A stretch of DNA of 64,000 nt from the NCBI GenBank assembly GCA_951394045.1, contig OX595985.1, positions 3,844,001-3,908,000 of the forward strand. Reading direction: 5' to 3'. The notes under the pieces were generated by a model that ran no database searches, was not told the DNA's origin, and saw only the letters and a program-made list of their open reading frames with translations. This DNA is from Nitzschia sp. DOCU1. Taxonomy: Eukaryota > Bacillariophyta > Bacillariophyceae > Bacillariales > Bacillariaceae. Shown here piece after piece: positions 56,311 to 64,000 of this stretch. Numbering within the stretch: position 1 is the first letter of the stretch; each line of letters opens with the position of its first letter. The position numbers and the translations under genes were made by a program.

Positions 56311-57864
56311 GACATCAGCCGACTCGGACATTTCGTCGTAGTCGTAGTCGCTCGTATCATAACCATCATCCTTGTAGCCACCTTGCAACTTGGCTCTCGC
56401 CTCGTTGATGGTGATTGCTTTCGGATTGATCCTGGTCTTCTTAGTCGGTTTGTCGCCATCGGCATCATCACCCTTGGAGGATCTCTTCTTGTCTTTAGCC
56501 GTGCCTTTGCATTCGGAGGGCTTGTGGCAGCGCCAGCGACCGTCGCATTTGCCTCCAGTAGCTACGCCGCACCAGTACCAATCCTTTCCATTGTGCTGCT
56601 TGGCTTTCTTGAGTTCGTCCTTCTTGGGTTCTTCGTTGTCGGCGAGCCACTTAGGGCGCTTGTCGGTCTTCAAGGAGTACTTCCCGTTCTTTTTAAGTGC
56701 GGGCTTCGGGGATTCCTTTGCCTTCTGCTTCGTGTTCCCGCCTTCGCGGTTCTTCTTAAGCATCTTGCTCAGCTTGGCCTGCATAGCCATGATTTGTTCA
56801 ACCTCAGGGTTCGGGGCTTCCCAGATTTCCTTATCTTTTCGTATTTTGTACCTCGTGGCTGCGAGGTCCATTAAGAGTTCTGGAGTCATCGGCTTCCCTT
56901 CTTCCCAGTCGCTTTGTTTATCGCCAATATAGCGAACGAACTCACTGTCCGAGCATGCCGAATATCCCTTAAATAAGTGCGATAAGAGGTCGCTGGACGT
57001 CTCGCCACGTGCGTTCAGTCCCTCAACCATCGTCTGGACATATGCGTTGAACTTGAGGATGTCGTTCCCGACCTGAGTAATGTAATCGTCAAGGTTTGAG
57101 AGCTTGGTTCGAATCATGCCGGTGGTGGCGTTTGAGTCTAAGTAGGACTCTCGGATGAGAATCTTGAGGAACACAATTCCCGACGGGAGCAGGGCGCAGT
57201 CTTCGGGCCTCTGAAACATATAGAGGTCTTGGTATTGATTGACCTTCGCCTTCGCGCTTGTGCTCAGTGACTTACTGATGCACTCATAGAGCATTCGGTC
57301 GTCCTGTGCCTTGCGCGTCTTTGTGGTCACAAAGAGTTCAGCTACGTCCCTGACTCGATCCAACGTGATTTGACCATAATCCTTGAGGATGTTGAGAGGG
57401 CTCTGGTTCAACCCAGGTCTCATCCATAGTATCCCGTCGTTGCGATCCCAACCGAACTCATTCGCTCGTTCACCCAGCAACTTCATGAACTGTTGGAATC
57501 CCTCTGGGGTTCCATCGTAGAGCTCTTCATGGAGCTTCTTTGTTGCGTCCCTGTAGTGATGGTAGTCTTCCTTCTTGATGTAGTCGAGTAGCCTCGCCGG
57601 TTGGTAGGTTCCCGGTGTAAGGCTGAACCCTGCCCATGAATCCATAATAACTTCTTCATCGAGGGGGTTCTCGACCTCCGACTCCTCGGATTGCTTTGTC
57701 TCCTCCGACTCGTTCGGCTCCTCCGACTCCTTGGATTCTTCGACTCCACCACGTCGCACCACGGGCGGTGGTGGCGGAGGGTCAGCTGGAGCGGGAGCTC
57801 CTTGGGCTTGAGCTGCGGTTCGATTACGCCTTTGAGCCTGGCGGTTGCTTGAGCGACTGGCCAT
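56311..57864 (-). CDS. Copia-2 Gag
   Basis: 518 residues from the ATG at 57864. Proline-rich N-terminus (PADPPPPPPVV), then an acidic Ser/Glu repeat (EESKESEEPNESEET), a globular capsid region (DYIKKEDYHHYRDATKKLHEEL, FNAYVQTMVEGLNARGE, SDLLSHLFKGYSACSD), a basic linker and the zinc cluster WYWCGVATGGKCDGRW...CHKPSEC that is typical of diatom copia Gags, and an acidic Tyr/Asp tail (DTSDYDYDEMSES). No internal stop. Ends with UGA CGG. Confidence 0.9.
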
Positions 57865-58234
57865 GGTGGATGTTGATTTAGTTGCGTTAGCGCAGAGGAA
57901 GCGTGTTAAAATAACCGGTTCGTAAACAGGTTATGGGCTTGCTTTTAGAACATTTGGTTCTTAGTATTATGAGCTCGTTTGAGCATCTATTTTCTAATCT
58001 TGTGATCTTTTGATCGTGCATTTTCTGATCTTGCGGAAGCTAGTCTGAGTCTTGACGGAAGTCCTTACGATCTTGTCGTTTCCGCAAGACTAGTCGTTCT
58101 GCGAGTAGTACTGAGTCGTGAGACCCAGTCGATTCGAGTCACTAGTCGACTTGTCCGAATGGCCTTCAAACCATTCATTCGAATCGCCATAATCGAACAG
58201 TGGCTGCCATACACCAGAGATTTGCCTGTGGTTG
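57865..58234 (-). other. Copia-2 leader and probable 5' LTR region
   Basis: No gene. Short repeated words (GATCTTGTG, GATCTTTTG, GATCTTGCGG) fill 57990-58070. If the LTR begins at 57904 its R/U5 part carries GCCCATAACCTG (minus strand, near 57930), which resembles the initiator-tRNA anticodon arm. Confidence 0.4.
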
Positions 58235-58370
58235 GCGAGCCGCCTCCATTTCTTCCGGCAGCTCGCTCTAGGAACCGCTACGTTTCTATTGTCACTCTGT
58301 TGGCAATTGACGTGTTTACTAGAATGGGGTTTCGCGCGCGCGTTTTGACCCCTTCGAGTGAACTTTTCTC
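58235..58370 (-). repeat. 136-bp direct repeat, outer copy
   Basis: GCGAGCCGCCTCCATTTCTT...AACTTTTCTC, four or five mismatches to 59182-59317. Without the TRIM the two copies start about 397 bp apart, as B repeats of split direct repeats would. Confidence 0.85.
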
Positions 58371-58591
58371 TCAAAGGGTGGGCGCGGCGGGTTAATCAAT
58401 CGTAAACTATTTGTCTGCTAGTGTCGGCTTGGGATCAAGCTTTCCTTCCCAGTTCTTGCTATCGATAGCAAGGAGAAAAAGTTTATGGTCGTGGTCGTTC
58501 AACACGTAGCGTAGTCTTCCCCTAGCTCTTCCTCCCTTCTTCCTTTTAGTAGGGCGGTAGGAGGGGTAGTTCGAAATTCGATCCGGGTTCC
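58371..58591. other. Spacer between repeat and TRIM
   Basis: 221 bp of sequence between the outer repeat copy and the TRIM target site; no gene. Contains GCTATCGATAGC, a 12-bp palindrome, near 58460. Confidence 0.5.
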
Positions 58592-58652
58592 TGCCCTATG
58601 CGCAAAAGGGGTTGTAACCTTAGTACTTTTCTAATACTTAAGGTATATGGCA
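58592..58652 (-). repeat. TRIM 3' LTR (61 bp)
   Basis: TGCCCTATGCGC...ATATGGCA on the plus strand, apparently identical to the other copy. Confidence 0.88.
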
Positions 58653-59062
58653 TGCTCCCCCAAGATCAGCGACATTACGCTTGTTGCGTGTCTTTTTACC
58701 GCCTTTTTGTGCTCTTGTGGCATGGCAGTGCTGATCGCGCACCTTCGCGGGGCTTCGTGCATTGCGCTCCGAAGTGATTTTTTTCCCTGCGCAGTGGTGT
58801 CACGCGTTGCTTGGGTTTCCTCGTCACTCCCCCATATTTTTGGGTGGGTTGGGTGGGATGCCCCCTTTTTTTTCAGATTTTTCTTCCCCTACTTTCTTTT
58901 GCATTTGTGGGATGGTTCTCTATCCCCCCTTTTCGTGAGGGCTCCATTTTTTTGCTTTTTGCTTATGGATTCGAACCTCAGACCTCGTCTTTCTGCGAGT
59001 CTGTTTGTACCCCTCCTCTACTGAATTTTTCTACTTTTGTGTAGAATCCTACGTAGAGCGGC

Positions 59063-59074
59063 AGTGAATTCACT
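59063..59074 (-). promoter_or_regulatory. TRIM palindrome at the primer-binding position
   Basis: AGTGAATTCACT, one nucleotide from the LTR at 59076; same position and same AGT...ACT frame as in gypsy-1 and gypsy-2 but with a different core (GAATTC). Confidence 0.75.
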
Positions 59075-59075
59075 A

Positions 59076-59136
59076 TGCCCTATGCGCAAAAGGGGTTGTA
59101 ACCTTAGTACTTTTCTAATACTTAAGGTATATGGCA
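59076..59136 (-). repeat. TRIM 5' LTR (61 bp)
   Basis: Matches 58592-58652 over its full length; followed by GTTCC. Confidence 0.88.
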
Positions 59137-59181
59137 GTTCCCCGGTCCCTTCGCCGTCCGTTCTCTCCGCGGTTACTAGCA

Positions 59182-59317
59182 GCGAGCCGCCTCCATTTCT
59201 TCCGGCAGCTCGCTCTAGGAACCGCTACGTTTCTATTGTCACTCTGTTGGCAATTGATGTGTTTACTAGAATGGGGTTTCGCGCGCGCAATTTGACCCCT
59301 TCGAGTGAACTTTTCTC
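59182..59317 (-). repeat. 136-bp direct repeat, inner copy
   Basis: Lies 32 bp downstream (element orientation) of the recombinase stop codon. Probable B1 of the split direct repeats. Confidence 0.85.
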
Positions 59318-59349
59318 CATAATAGCCAAAGGTAGGGTGGTGGTTGGGG

Positions 59350-60417
59350 TTAAGGGAGGTTAGCGAGAATTGCGGGAGCAAGCGGATCTGTGGTGTCCGC
59401 TTGGGTGTGGAAGTATCGCATAACTTCGTCGGAGCGCCAGCGGCCTACTAGTTTGATCAAGGTAACGTCTACTTGGGCATTGAGTAGTGCCGTGGCGGCT
59501 GTGGCGCGGAGGGCTCCAATGGAGACCTCCACGTGGAGGCGGCGGGCCCGCGCGTATATCTTGAGCAGGGCGGTCATTTGGGAATCCGTGATCGAGCGGG
59601 CCCCGCCCGACGCATCAAAGAAGCGGTGCAGTGGGGTGTCGGCGGCTGCATTTTTCATTCTCAACTCTTGTACCCGTCGGATCAAGCATTGAACCGGGCA
59701 GCGCTGGGGATCGTTGGTCCTTGTGGCCCAGATGTCCTCCCCCATGACTCCATTCTTCTGGAGTTCGAAGTGGAGGTTGGCCTTTTCGGCCTGGTTGAGC
59801 TCGTCCAACGGAATGGTGGTAGCGGGTTTTGTCCGCCCTCCTGGTATTTTGAAGGCGACGTCTTGCAGCCGGAAGGGCCGTTGGTCCTTGTGTGAGGTGC
59901 GCAAGTACTCACTTGGTCGGAGGAGCCAAAAGACCCCAATCCACAGGAGGTCGGCGCCGACTTGGTGGTGGTGGCGTTGTGAGGCCCAGGCGGCGGCTGT
60001 GAAGTCCTCGAGGACAATCTTGGGAATTGGCTTTCTTCGTCGAGAGGGTGGGTCCTGCTTCTTCCAGGCTGAAAGTTGCCTGGTGATTCGGTGGTCGATG
60101 CGACCTGTGGAATCCTTGCGTGGGTCCGGGGACCCCAGTACGGCCATTGTCTGCGCCACCTGACGTAAGGCGTCTTCCACTGTACGAGCGCGGACCTGCT
60201 GCCCAGAGGGTGCTGCCCTCCCATCTCGATACCGTTGCATGAAGATTTGGAGGATGGGAATTGGGTCTGCTCTGTCAGCGAGCATGTGGTCGATGTTGTA
60301 GCGTGCACAGAATTCGACCCAGAGGTCCCAGTTGCTGCGCTGCGCCTGGGCACATCGTCCAGTGACACCATGCTGGACTTCTGCTGCAACAAGGCGGATA
60401 TCAGCCTCGAGTTCCAT
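59350..60417 (-). CDS. Tyrosine recombinase of the DIRS-like element
   Basis: 355 residues; the start overlaps the RNase H ORF in another frame, as is common in DIRS elements. The N-terminal SAM-like half includes NWDLWVEFCARYN. Catalytic half: first Arg in WLLRPSEYLR near 178, GALRATAATALL near 307 with the second Arg (the usual HxxR reads GxxR, so the box-II His is missing), and the Tyr nucleophile in GRWRSDEVMRYFH near 335. Ends with TAA. Integrates circular or linear cDNA without target duplication in known relatives. Confidence 0.85.
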   Translation of the reverse strand: MELEADIRLVAAEVQHGVTGRCAQAQRSNWDLWVEFCARYNIDHMLADRADPIPILQIFMQRYRDGRAAPSGQQVRARTVEDALRQVAQTMAVLGSPDPRKDSTGRIDHRITRQLSAWKKQDPPSRRRKPIPKIVLEDFTAAAWASQRHHHQVGADLLWIGVFWLLRPSEYLRTSHKDQRPFRLQDVAFKIPGGRTKPATTIPLDELNQAEKANLHFELQKNGVMGEDIWATRTNDPQRCPVQCLIRRVQELRMKNAAADTPLHRFFDASGGARSITDSQMTALLKIYARARRLHVEVSIGALRATAATALLNAQVDVTLIKLVGRWRSDEVMRYFHTQADTTDPLAPAILANLP

Positions 60418-60572
60418 TCGCTCGGGACCGTGCAGAGTTTCCAGGAGCTCGCCTGCGGGTATTTAGAATTAAAATAGGTGAGAAATTCGGCATCGCTTAG
60501 GTCCCATAGTCGGCTGGCATCGTCCGCCATTCTGTTGTCGTCTCCAGCTATATGGTTCCATGTGAACACGGC
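60418..60572 (-). CDS. RNase H C-terminal segment after UGA
   Basis: Same frame as the RT ORF after its TGA at 60573-60575: TWNHIAGDDNRMADDASRLW, LSDAEFLTYFNSKYPQ. This wording normally closes the RNase H domain of DIRS-like elements, so the TGA lies inside the domain and is a mutation or must be read through. Confidence 0.75.
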
Positions 60573-62432
60573 TCAGTGGCGGCAAGTTAGTAGTGCAGCC
60601 TGTCTTAGGAGGTAAGCTGCCGGCTTTGTCGTTGTAGTAGAACCTTTCACTCGCCAAACCACCGTGTTGGTGTTGTCGGCTAGGCTATGCAGCGTTTCGC
60701 CAAATATTTCGCTGTCGTGCGCGCGTACCGCTTGATGGGCAATAGTGGCGGCGGTCTCTAGATCCGATATGGATACCATGCCTCGGGGGTTTTGACTGGA
60801 CACCAATCTTTGCTGCACGGCCTTGGGGAAACGTTGGCGCCACACTAGTGCCTTTTGGTCGGCTGTGAACCATACACCGCCCATGCCTGTCTTGGCGGCG
60901 TCGCTGGCGCCAATATCTTCGGGCTCTCCAGGCACTATTTCTTCCAATAGAGTTGGTTCGTCATCCTTGAGTAGGTCTTGGAAGGTTAGTAGCTGTTCCC
61001 GTACTGCTTCCGTCATGCGCACTCTGTTTTCGTCCCCTTGGTGGCGTGCAGCTCGCAGCAGCGAAAATTGGCCCAGGGCGCCTGGCATACCTGGTACCAA
61101 GCTTTGTAGCTGCCCAACTAAACTGTCCCATTTCGTGTGGTTAACTCGTTTCGAGGAGAGGGCTGCGTCTATCGCCGCCAAGGCCTTGTCTCGACGATGT
61201 TGTGCCTTGTGCAGGGTTTTTGACTTTGTGCCAAAATCCCACCCTAGGAAGCGCTTTTTCGTCTGAGTGGCGGCGTCCCCCTTTTCTAGCTTGCTTTGTG
61301 AAATAGGTTCTTTGCGAAAGGGCGGGTCCTCAGCGTCGTTCGGCCGGAAGACTCGGTCGATGCAATATAGTACAGTCCGTCTCTGATTTTGGATCGGGTT
61401 TTTGGGGTGGTTTTGGCCGACGCCACAAAAATCATCCACAAACACATCTACTGTAGCGAGCGGCCTTCCTCTGACCAAAGGTCGGTGAGAGTTGGGGGTA
61501 GCTCTCGTAGGGTAGTCGTCGTCTCCTAATTCGTCGTTGGCTACGAAGTCGTCCTTGCCGGCCTGATGCTCCAGTTGATGAGGTGTGTGTCGTTTGTTTT
61601 TCCGTAATTCGACATTTGCCAAATCGCACGCTGTTTCTGTGAAGGCACAGAACCATGGCGGCGATTCGGTCCATCCCATCGGCAGGGTTAGTGGAAACGC
61701 GACCATCGGTTCATCTCCGATTACGCCCGGGGGCAATAGAACCCCCAATTTGATAGACCCAGAGTTAGCGACTGGAATACGGTAAAAACCGTCGGAGATA
61801 TCAATCTTATACCCGTAGACTGGGCCGAACGCGGGGTTAGCGAAAACAACGTGGTCGGTCAGCCTTTCCTGCGCCTTTCCGAATTGCATCGCTGATTGCG
61901 GCGCTTGCCTGACAGTTTCGTCGTTTACCCCGTAGAAACTGTAATCGACTATGATGCGCGGCCTCCTCTCTCGTTGCGGGACAACTCCTAGAGGGGACAA
62001 CCTCAATCCCGGTTCGTCCTTGACTAGATCGTAAGGTAGGATCATCCAAAAACCTTTTCTGCAAAAGTCCGTGAATTCCTCTCTAAGGAATTCCGAGTGG
62101 TCTAGTGCCGATCGGTGGGATCCCCGCTGTAGGCGGGAGTCCAATGTGTCGCGACTCCATGGTTCCGTCCGTAGTGTGACGGGTACGCCATTTCGCCGAA
62201 TTCTCTCGAGCAGCTGTGCTGCTGGGTGCGGGAGCTTGCTGACCAAATCTTGTATATCCGAGCGGCCGCGCATTTCGTTGCACGTACGATGCCAGCCATG
62301 CTTAGAATACAAACTCTTGGCCCGATCAACATACTCACCTAATTCATTTACGTAGCTACTAATGATAGCTTTGTTTGCAGAGTTTTCGCTTGTATGCTGA
62401 GGGGGCGGTCTGCAAGCGGCGGCTCCCACCAT
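60573..62432 (-). CDS. Reverse transcriptase-RNase H of the DIRS-like element
   Basis: 619 residues. RT motifs: RLSPLGVVPQRERRPRIIVDYSFYGVN near 140-165, YGYKIDISDGFYRIPV near 225, LPMGWTESPPWFC near 270, active site VDVFVDDFCG near 350. RNase H: DIGASDAAKTGMGGVW near 505, LETAATIAHQAV near 560, ADNTNTVVW near 590. The first Met (62432) follows 9 sense codons after the TGA that closes the Gag-like ORF, in the same frame. Ends at TGA 60573. Confidence 0.88.
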   Translation of the reverse strand: MVGAAACRPPPQHTSENSANKAIISSYVNELGEYVDRAKSLYSKHGWHRTCNEMRGRSDIQDLVSKLPHPAAQLLERIRRNGVPVTLRTEPWSRDTLDSRLQRGSHRSALDHSEFLREEFTDFCRKGFWMILPYDLVKDEPGLRLSPLGVVPQRERRPRIIVDYSFYGVNDETVRQAPQSAMQFGKAQERLTDHVVFANPAFGPVYGYKIDISDGFYRIPVANSGSIKLGVLLPPGVIGDEPMVAFPLTLPMGWTESPPWFCAFTETACDLANVELRKNKRHTPHQLEHQAGKDDFVANDELGDDDYPTRATPNSHRPLVRGRPLATVDVFVDDFCGVGQNHPKNPIQNQRRTVLYCIDRVFRPNDAEDPPFRKEPISQSKLEKGDAATQTKKRFLGWDFGTKSKTLHKAQHRRDKALAAIDAALSSKRVNHTKWDSLVGQLQSLVPGMPGALGQFSLLRAARHQGDENRVRMTEAVREQLLTFQDLLKDDEPTLLEEIVPGEPEDIGASDAAKTGMGGVWFTADQKALVWRQRFPKAVQQRLVSSQNPRGMVSISDLETAATIAHQAVRAHDSEIFGETLHSLADNTNTVVWRVKGSTTTTKPAAYLLRQAALLTCRH

Positions 62433-62459
62433 CGTGGGTGTCGCCGTTCGACCGCCTTC

Positions 62460-63083
62460 TCAAGCGCTTCCTCCAGTAGTAGTGGCTCTTCTATTGCTAC
62501 TACCTTCTCTCGTGGCGCGGAGCGCCAGGCCAGCCTCGATCCAATCCTTGAGGGTCGCCTTGTCGGCGGGGTTGAGGGGGCTGTGCGAAGCCACACGTCC
62601 ACATCCCGTGAAGCATTGCCCCCTGACGTAGCAGGATAGGCACGCTACCTTTCCATTGGAAAGCCGAGGCGGCGCGGCCTCTGCCGACCCTTCGGGCGCG
62701 ATAGCACGGAGGAACTTCTTGATTGTTCCGAAAGTGTCCCCAAGGGCCTTTAGTTCCTCATCTACGGCGTCGTTCTTGGCTTGCGTTTGATTGTCCGGCG
62801 AACCGGCGATAGAGATCACGCTGTGGGCCGGCGAAGTAGCCACGGAGACCAGGTTGGACCTGGTCCCGGCGGCTCGTCCGGTTCCGGGACTGGTCAGGCC
62901 CGTGGCCTGGCCCAGGCCTGCTGGACGGTAGGCAAGGGGCAACGTGGGCGGCGTCCATGCAAGGCGACGTACGTTGCTTTGAAGATCGAAGAACCTGGGT
63001 ACGTCGACGTGGCCCCTGTCGAACGAATACAGTCCCGACCGAGTCACGCGTGACGTCACGCGACGAAGAAAGCAAACGAACAT
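62460..63083 (-). CDS. Gag-like protein of the DIRS-like element
   Basis: 207 residues from the ATG at 63083. Middle part low in motifs; a probable coiled coil around VDEELKALGDTFGTIKKFL; C-terminal Cys cluster CLSCYVRGQCFTGCGRVASH, the zinc-binding module usual in DIRS-like Gags, followed by LNPADKATLKDWIEAGLA. Terminated by UGA (GCU UGA GAA), in frame with RT. Confidence 0.8.
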   Translation of the reverse strand: MFVCFLRRVTSRVTRSGLYSFDRGHVDVPRFFDLQSNVRRLAWTPPTLPLAYRPAGLGQATGLTSPGTGRAAGTRSNLVSVATSPAHSVISIAGSPDNQTQAKNDAVDEELKALGDTFGTIKKFLRAIAPEGSAEAAPPRLSNGKVACLSCYVRGQCFTGCGRVASHSPLNPADKATLKDWIEAGLALRATREGSSNRRATTTGGSA

Positions 63084-63347
63084 TCCGCACCGCCGAAAGT
63101 GACCGTTGCCTTGTCATTGAAAAGGTCTCATTCCTTTTAACAATTAGATTACAGCATAGCATTGCTCTATCTAGTTGAGATTGAGTCCATTTGACAGGTT
63201 ACGAGCCCAACCTACGATTTCCAATCGCTAGAGCATCGTCATCTACGGATTTCGGTGTCCCGAACGAAAAGAAACGGAGCAACAGCAAAATAACTGAGTC
63301 CACAGCGGAAACAAAAACAAAACGTTCTCACGACCCACATTGTGACC
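63084..63347 (+). other. Probable 5' LTR end and leader of a further element
   Basis: No gene. TTTGACA at 63190-63196 followed directly by GGTTACGAGCCCAACC (63197-63212) looks like an LTR end plus a primer-binding site complementary, with one mismatch, to the anticodon arm of initiator tRNA-Met, as used by copia and Ty5. The left LTR border could not be found, and the boundary to the DIRS-like element is open. Confidence 0.4.
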
Positions 63348-64000
63348 ATGGCGACCAGCTACAGCTCCGTCGATGATTTTCAGCTTCGCTTCGTCAAGCA
63401 CCCGCGCGACGATCAAATCCATACCCACCTAAACAACATCTATGGTGGCTGGATGGAAGGAACAGAAGAACTCTTTGTGGATCCCATTGCCATGAACGTT
63501 CTCAAGCCGAGAGACGAGCTTCTCAATGTCATCCGCGACATCATCACCGACTCGATGATCGTCCCATTGGCCACACAGACGCAGAATCCAACCACAGTCA
63601 TCAGGCCACTAATCAACAACTGTCCATTGTCAATTAGCTACGGTGCAAGCAACGTGAAATTCACACCGATCGGACTCAAAAGAGCGCTGGAATGGTGCGT
63701 CCAAAATCAGAGAAACCAGTTGATTGTCAACATCAACATCAATCACTTGTACTTCGATACTTCGGGAGGACCGTTGAATTACCTGGATTGGAGTTTGATC
63801 ACTCCCACGGCACCGGCTGGAGCATCGCATGCCCCACAGGCACCCTTGACAGCCGTTGATATCGCGACCGCGGTTGCTTCGAGTATCCCTGCACCAATGA
63901 CGGCACAGGCGCTGGCGTCGGAACTGGCAAACGCCCTGTCGACCGCCTTCCCTCCTACAGCGCCTTCCGGCACCGGCAGTGGACCCCCTCCCGGTGCTAC
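63348..64000 (+). CDS. Unrecognised ORF, open at the window end
   Basis: ATG at 63348 (context ACCATGG), at least 217 codons without a stop. N-terminal half: DDFQLRFVKHPRDDQIHTHL, MNVLKPRDELLNVIRDI, IGLKRALEWCVQNQRNQL; then an Ala/Pro-rich stretch with APQAPLTAVDIATAVASSIP and SGTGSGPPPGA. Position after a possible primer-binding site and the Pro/Ala-rich linker would suit the Gag of a copia element on the plus strand, but no Gag motif is visible yet, so a host gene cannot be excluded. Confidence 0.5.
   Translation, partial: MATSYSSVDDFQLRFVKHPRDDQIHTHLNNIYGGWMEGTEELFVDPIAMNVLKPRDELLNVIRDIITDSMIVPLATQTQNPTTVIRPLINNCPLSISYGASNVKFTPIGLKRALEWCVQNQRNQLIVNININHLYFDTSGGPLNYLDWSLITPTAPAGASHAPQAPLTAVDIATAVASSIPAPMTAQALASELANALSTAFPPTAPSGTGSGPPPGA

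Larger units (their letters stand above)
54884..58234 (-). mobile_element. Copia-2: 5' part of a Ty1/copia element
   Basis: Gag, protease and pre-integrase module in copia order on the minus strand, broken at 54883 by a gypsy-2-type insertion. The 5' LTR must lie right of 57900; a candidate inner edge is TGTTAAAATAACC at 57904, but its outer edge cannot be placed because no second LTR is in the window. The element is different in sequence from copia-1. Confidence 0.75.
58592..59136 (-). mobile_element. TRIM: 545-bp miniature LTR retrotransposon
   Basis: 61-bp direct terminal repeats (58592-58652 and 59076-59136) that begin TGCC and end GGCA, flanked by the 5-bp duplication GTTCC (58587-58591 and 59137-59141). 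In minus orientation the 5' LTR is followed after one base by the palindrome AGTGAATTCACT, and the 3' LTR is preceded by the purine tract TTGGGGGAG. The 423-bp interior has no credible coding frame. LTR tips TGCCATA and ATAGGGCA equal those of gypsy-2, its likely helper. Confidence 0.85.
58235..63083 (-). mobile_element. DIRS-like tyrosine-recombinase retrotransposon
   Basis: Minus-strand order: Gag-like ORF, RT-RNase H, tyrosine recombinase, then a 3' region with a 136-bp direct repeat (59182-59317 and 58235-58370). Lack of integrase, presence of a tyrosine recombinase and split direct repeats fit DIRS/Ngaro/PAT-type elements. The 3' region is interrupted by a TRIM. The right boundary and the 5' member of the split repeats could not be placed. 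Confidence 0.8.

Noticed and set aside
58592..59136. The 61-bp repeats as part of the split direct repeats of the DIRS-like element
   Set aside because: They have TG/CA-type ends, a 5-bp target duplication GTTCC outside them, and a polypurine tract and palindrome inside, which fits a separate TRIM insertion better. The 136-bp repeats outside remain as candidates for the DIRS repeats.

Overview
The window looks like repeat-rich nuclear DNA of a microalga, most likely a diatom. The reasons are the mix of Ty1/copia elements with the diatom-type Gag (WYWC / YCWTHG cysteine-histidine clusters), Ty3/gypsy elements, a DIRS-like tyrosine-recombinase retrotransposon, and genes with very little intergenic space. 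This is inference; no species can be named. I saw no rRNA, tRNA, CRISPR array or bacterial-type operon. Only two candidates for ordinary host genes were found, both near the middle: a sugar-nucleotide epimerase/RmlD-like reductase (22559-23740, +) and a Cys-rich orphan (24210-25424, -).

Layout: (1) 1-3245, the end of tandem array 1, made of about 1.48-kb units whose ends are 21-bp inverted repeats. (2) 3246-4471, flank with a truncated gypsy-1 LTR and a fragment of an endonuclease/exonuclease/phosphatase-type ORF. (3) 4472-21420, a three-layer nest: a copia element (copia-1, TSD ACAGA) whose gag is split by gypsy-1 (8715-14440, TSD AATT) and again by gypsy-2 (14861-20611, TSD CCGTC). LTR-pair divergence (about 1.6%, 0 and 0.3%) agrees with the nesting order. 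(4) 21421-25562, the low-repeat island with the two host-gene candidates. (5) 25563-34441, array 2, six complete 1481-bp units. (6) 34442-45809, a second, nearly identical copy of regions 2-3 (offset 31,392, then 31,368 after a 24-bp deletion). It ends in a recombinant gypsy-1 and lacks gypsy-2. (7) 45810-54883, two decayed gypsy-2-family elements sharing a middle LTR (+ strand). (8) 54884 to about 58230, the 5' part of another copia element (copia-2, - strand), cut by the gypsy insertion. (9) 58235-63083, a DIRS-like retrotransposon (- strand) whose 3' end holds a 545-bp TRIM (58592-59136, TSD GTTCC). (10) 63084-64000, the start of a further + strand element or gene, cut by the window end.

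Four signals stand out. First, gypsy-1, gypsy-2 and the TRIM all carry a perfect 12-bp palindrome of the form AGT-N6-ACT exactly one nucleotide inside the 5' LTR, where a tRNA primer-binding site is expected. Second, copia-1 has 13 nt directly inside its 5' LTR that are perfectly complementary to a site in its own LTR, the signature of a self-primed element. Third, four unrelated elements (copia-1, copia-2, gypsy-1, DIRS-like) have gag and pol in the same frame separated by one UGA, while every polyprotein 3' end that can be seen uses UAA. Fourth, the TRIM shares its LTR tips with gypsy-2, which makes gypsy-2 its likely helper.

The autonomous elements are almost all damaged: frameshifting tandem duplications in copia-1, a nonsense codon and a 1-nt frameshift in gypsy-2, deletions in its relatives. 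Gypsy-1 looks intact. The two arrays and the direct duplication could in part reflect assembly of two haplotypes, which the sequence alone cannot exclude.
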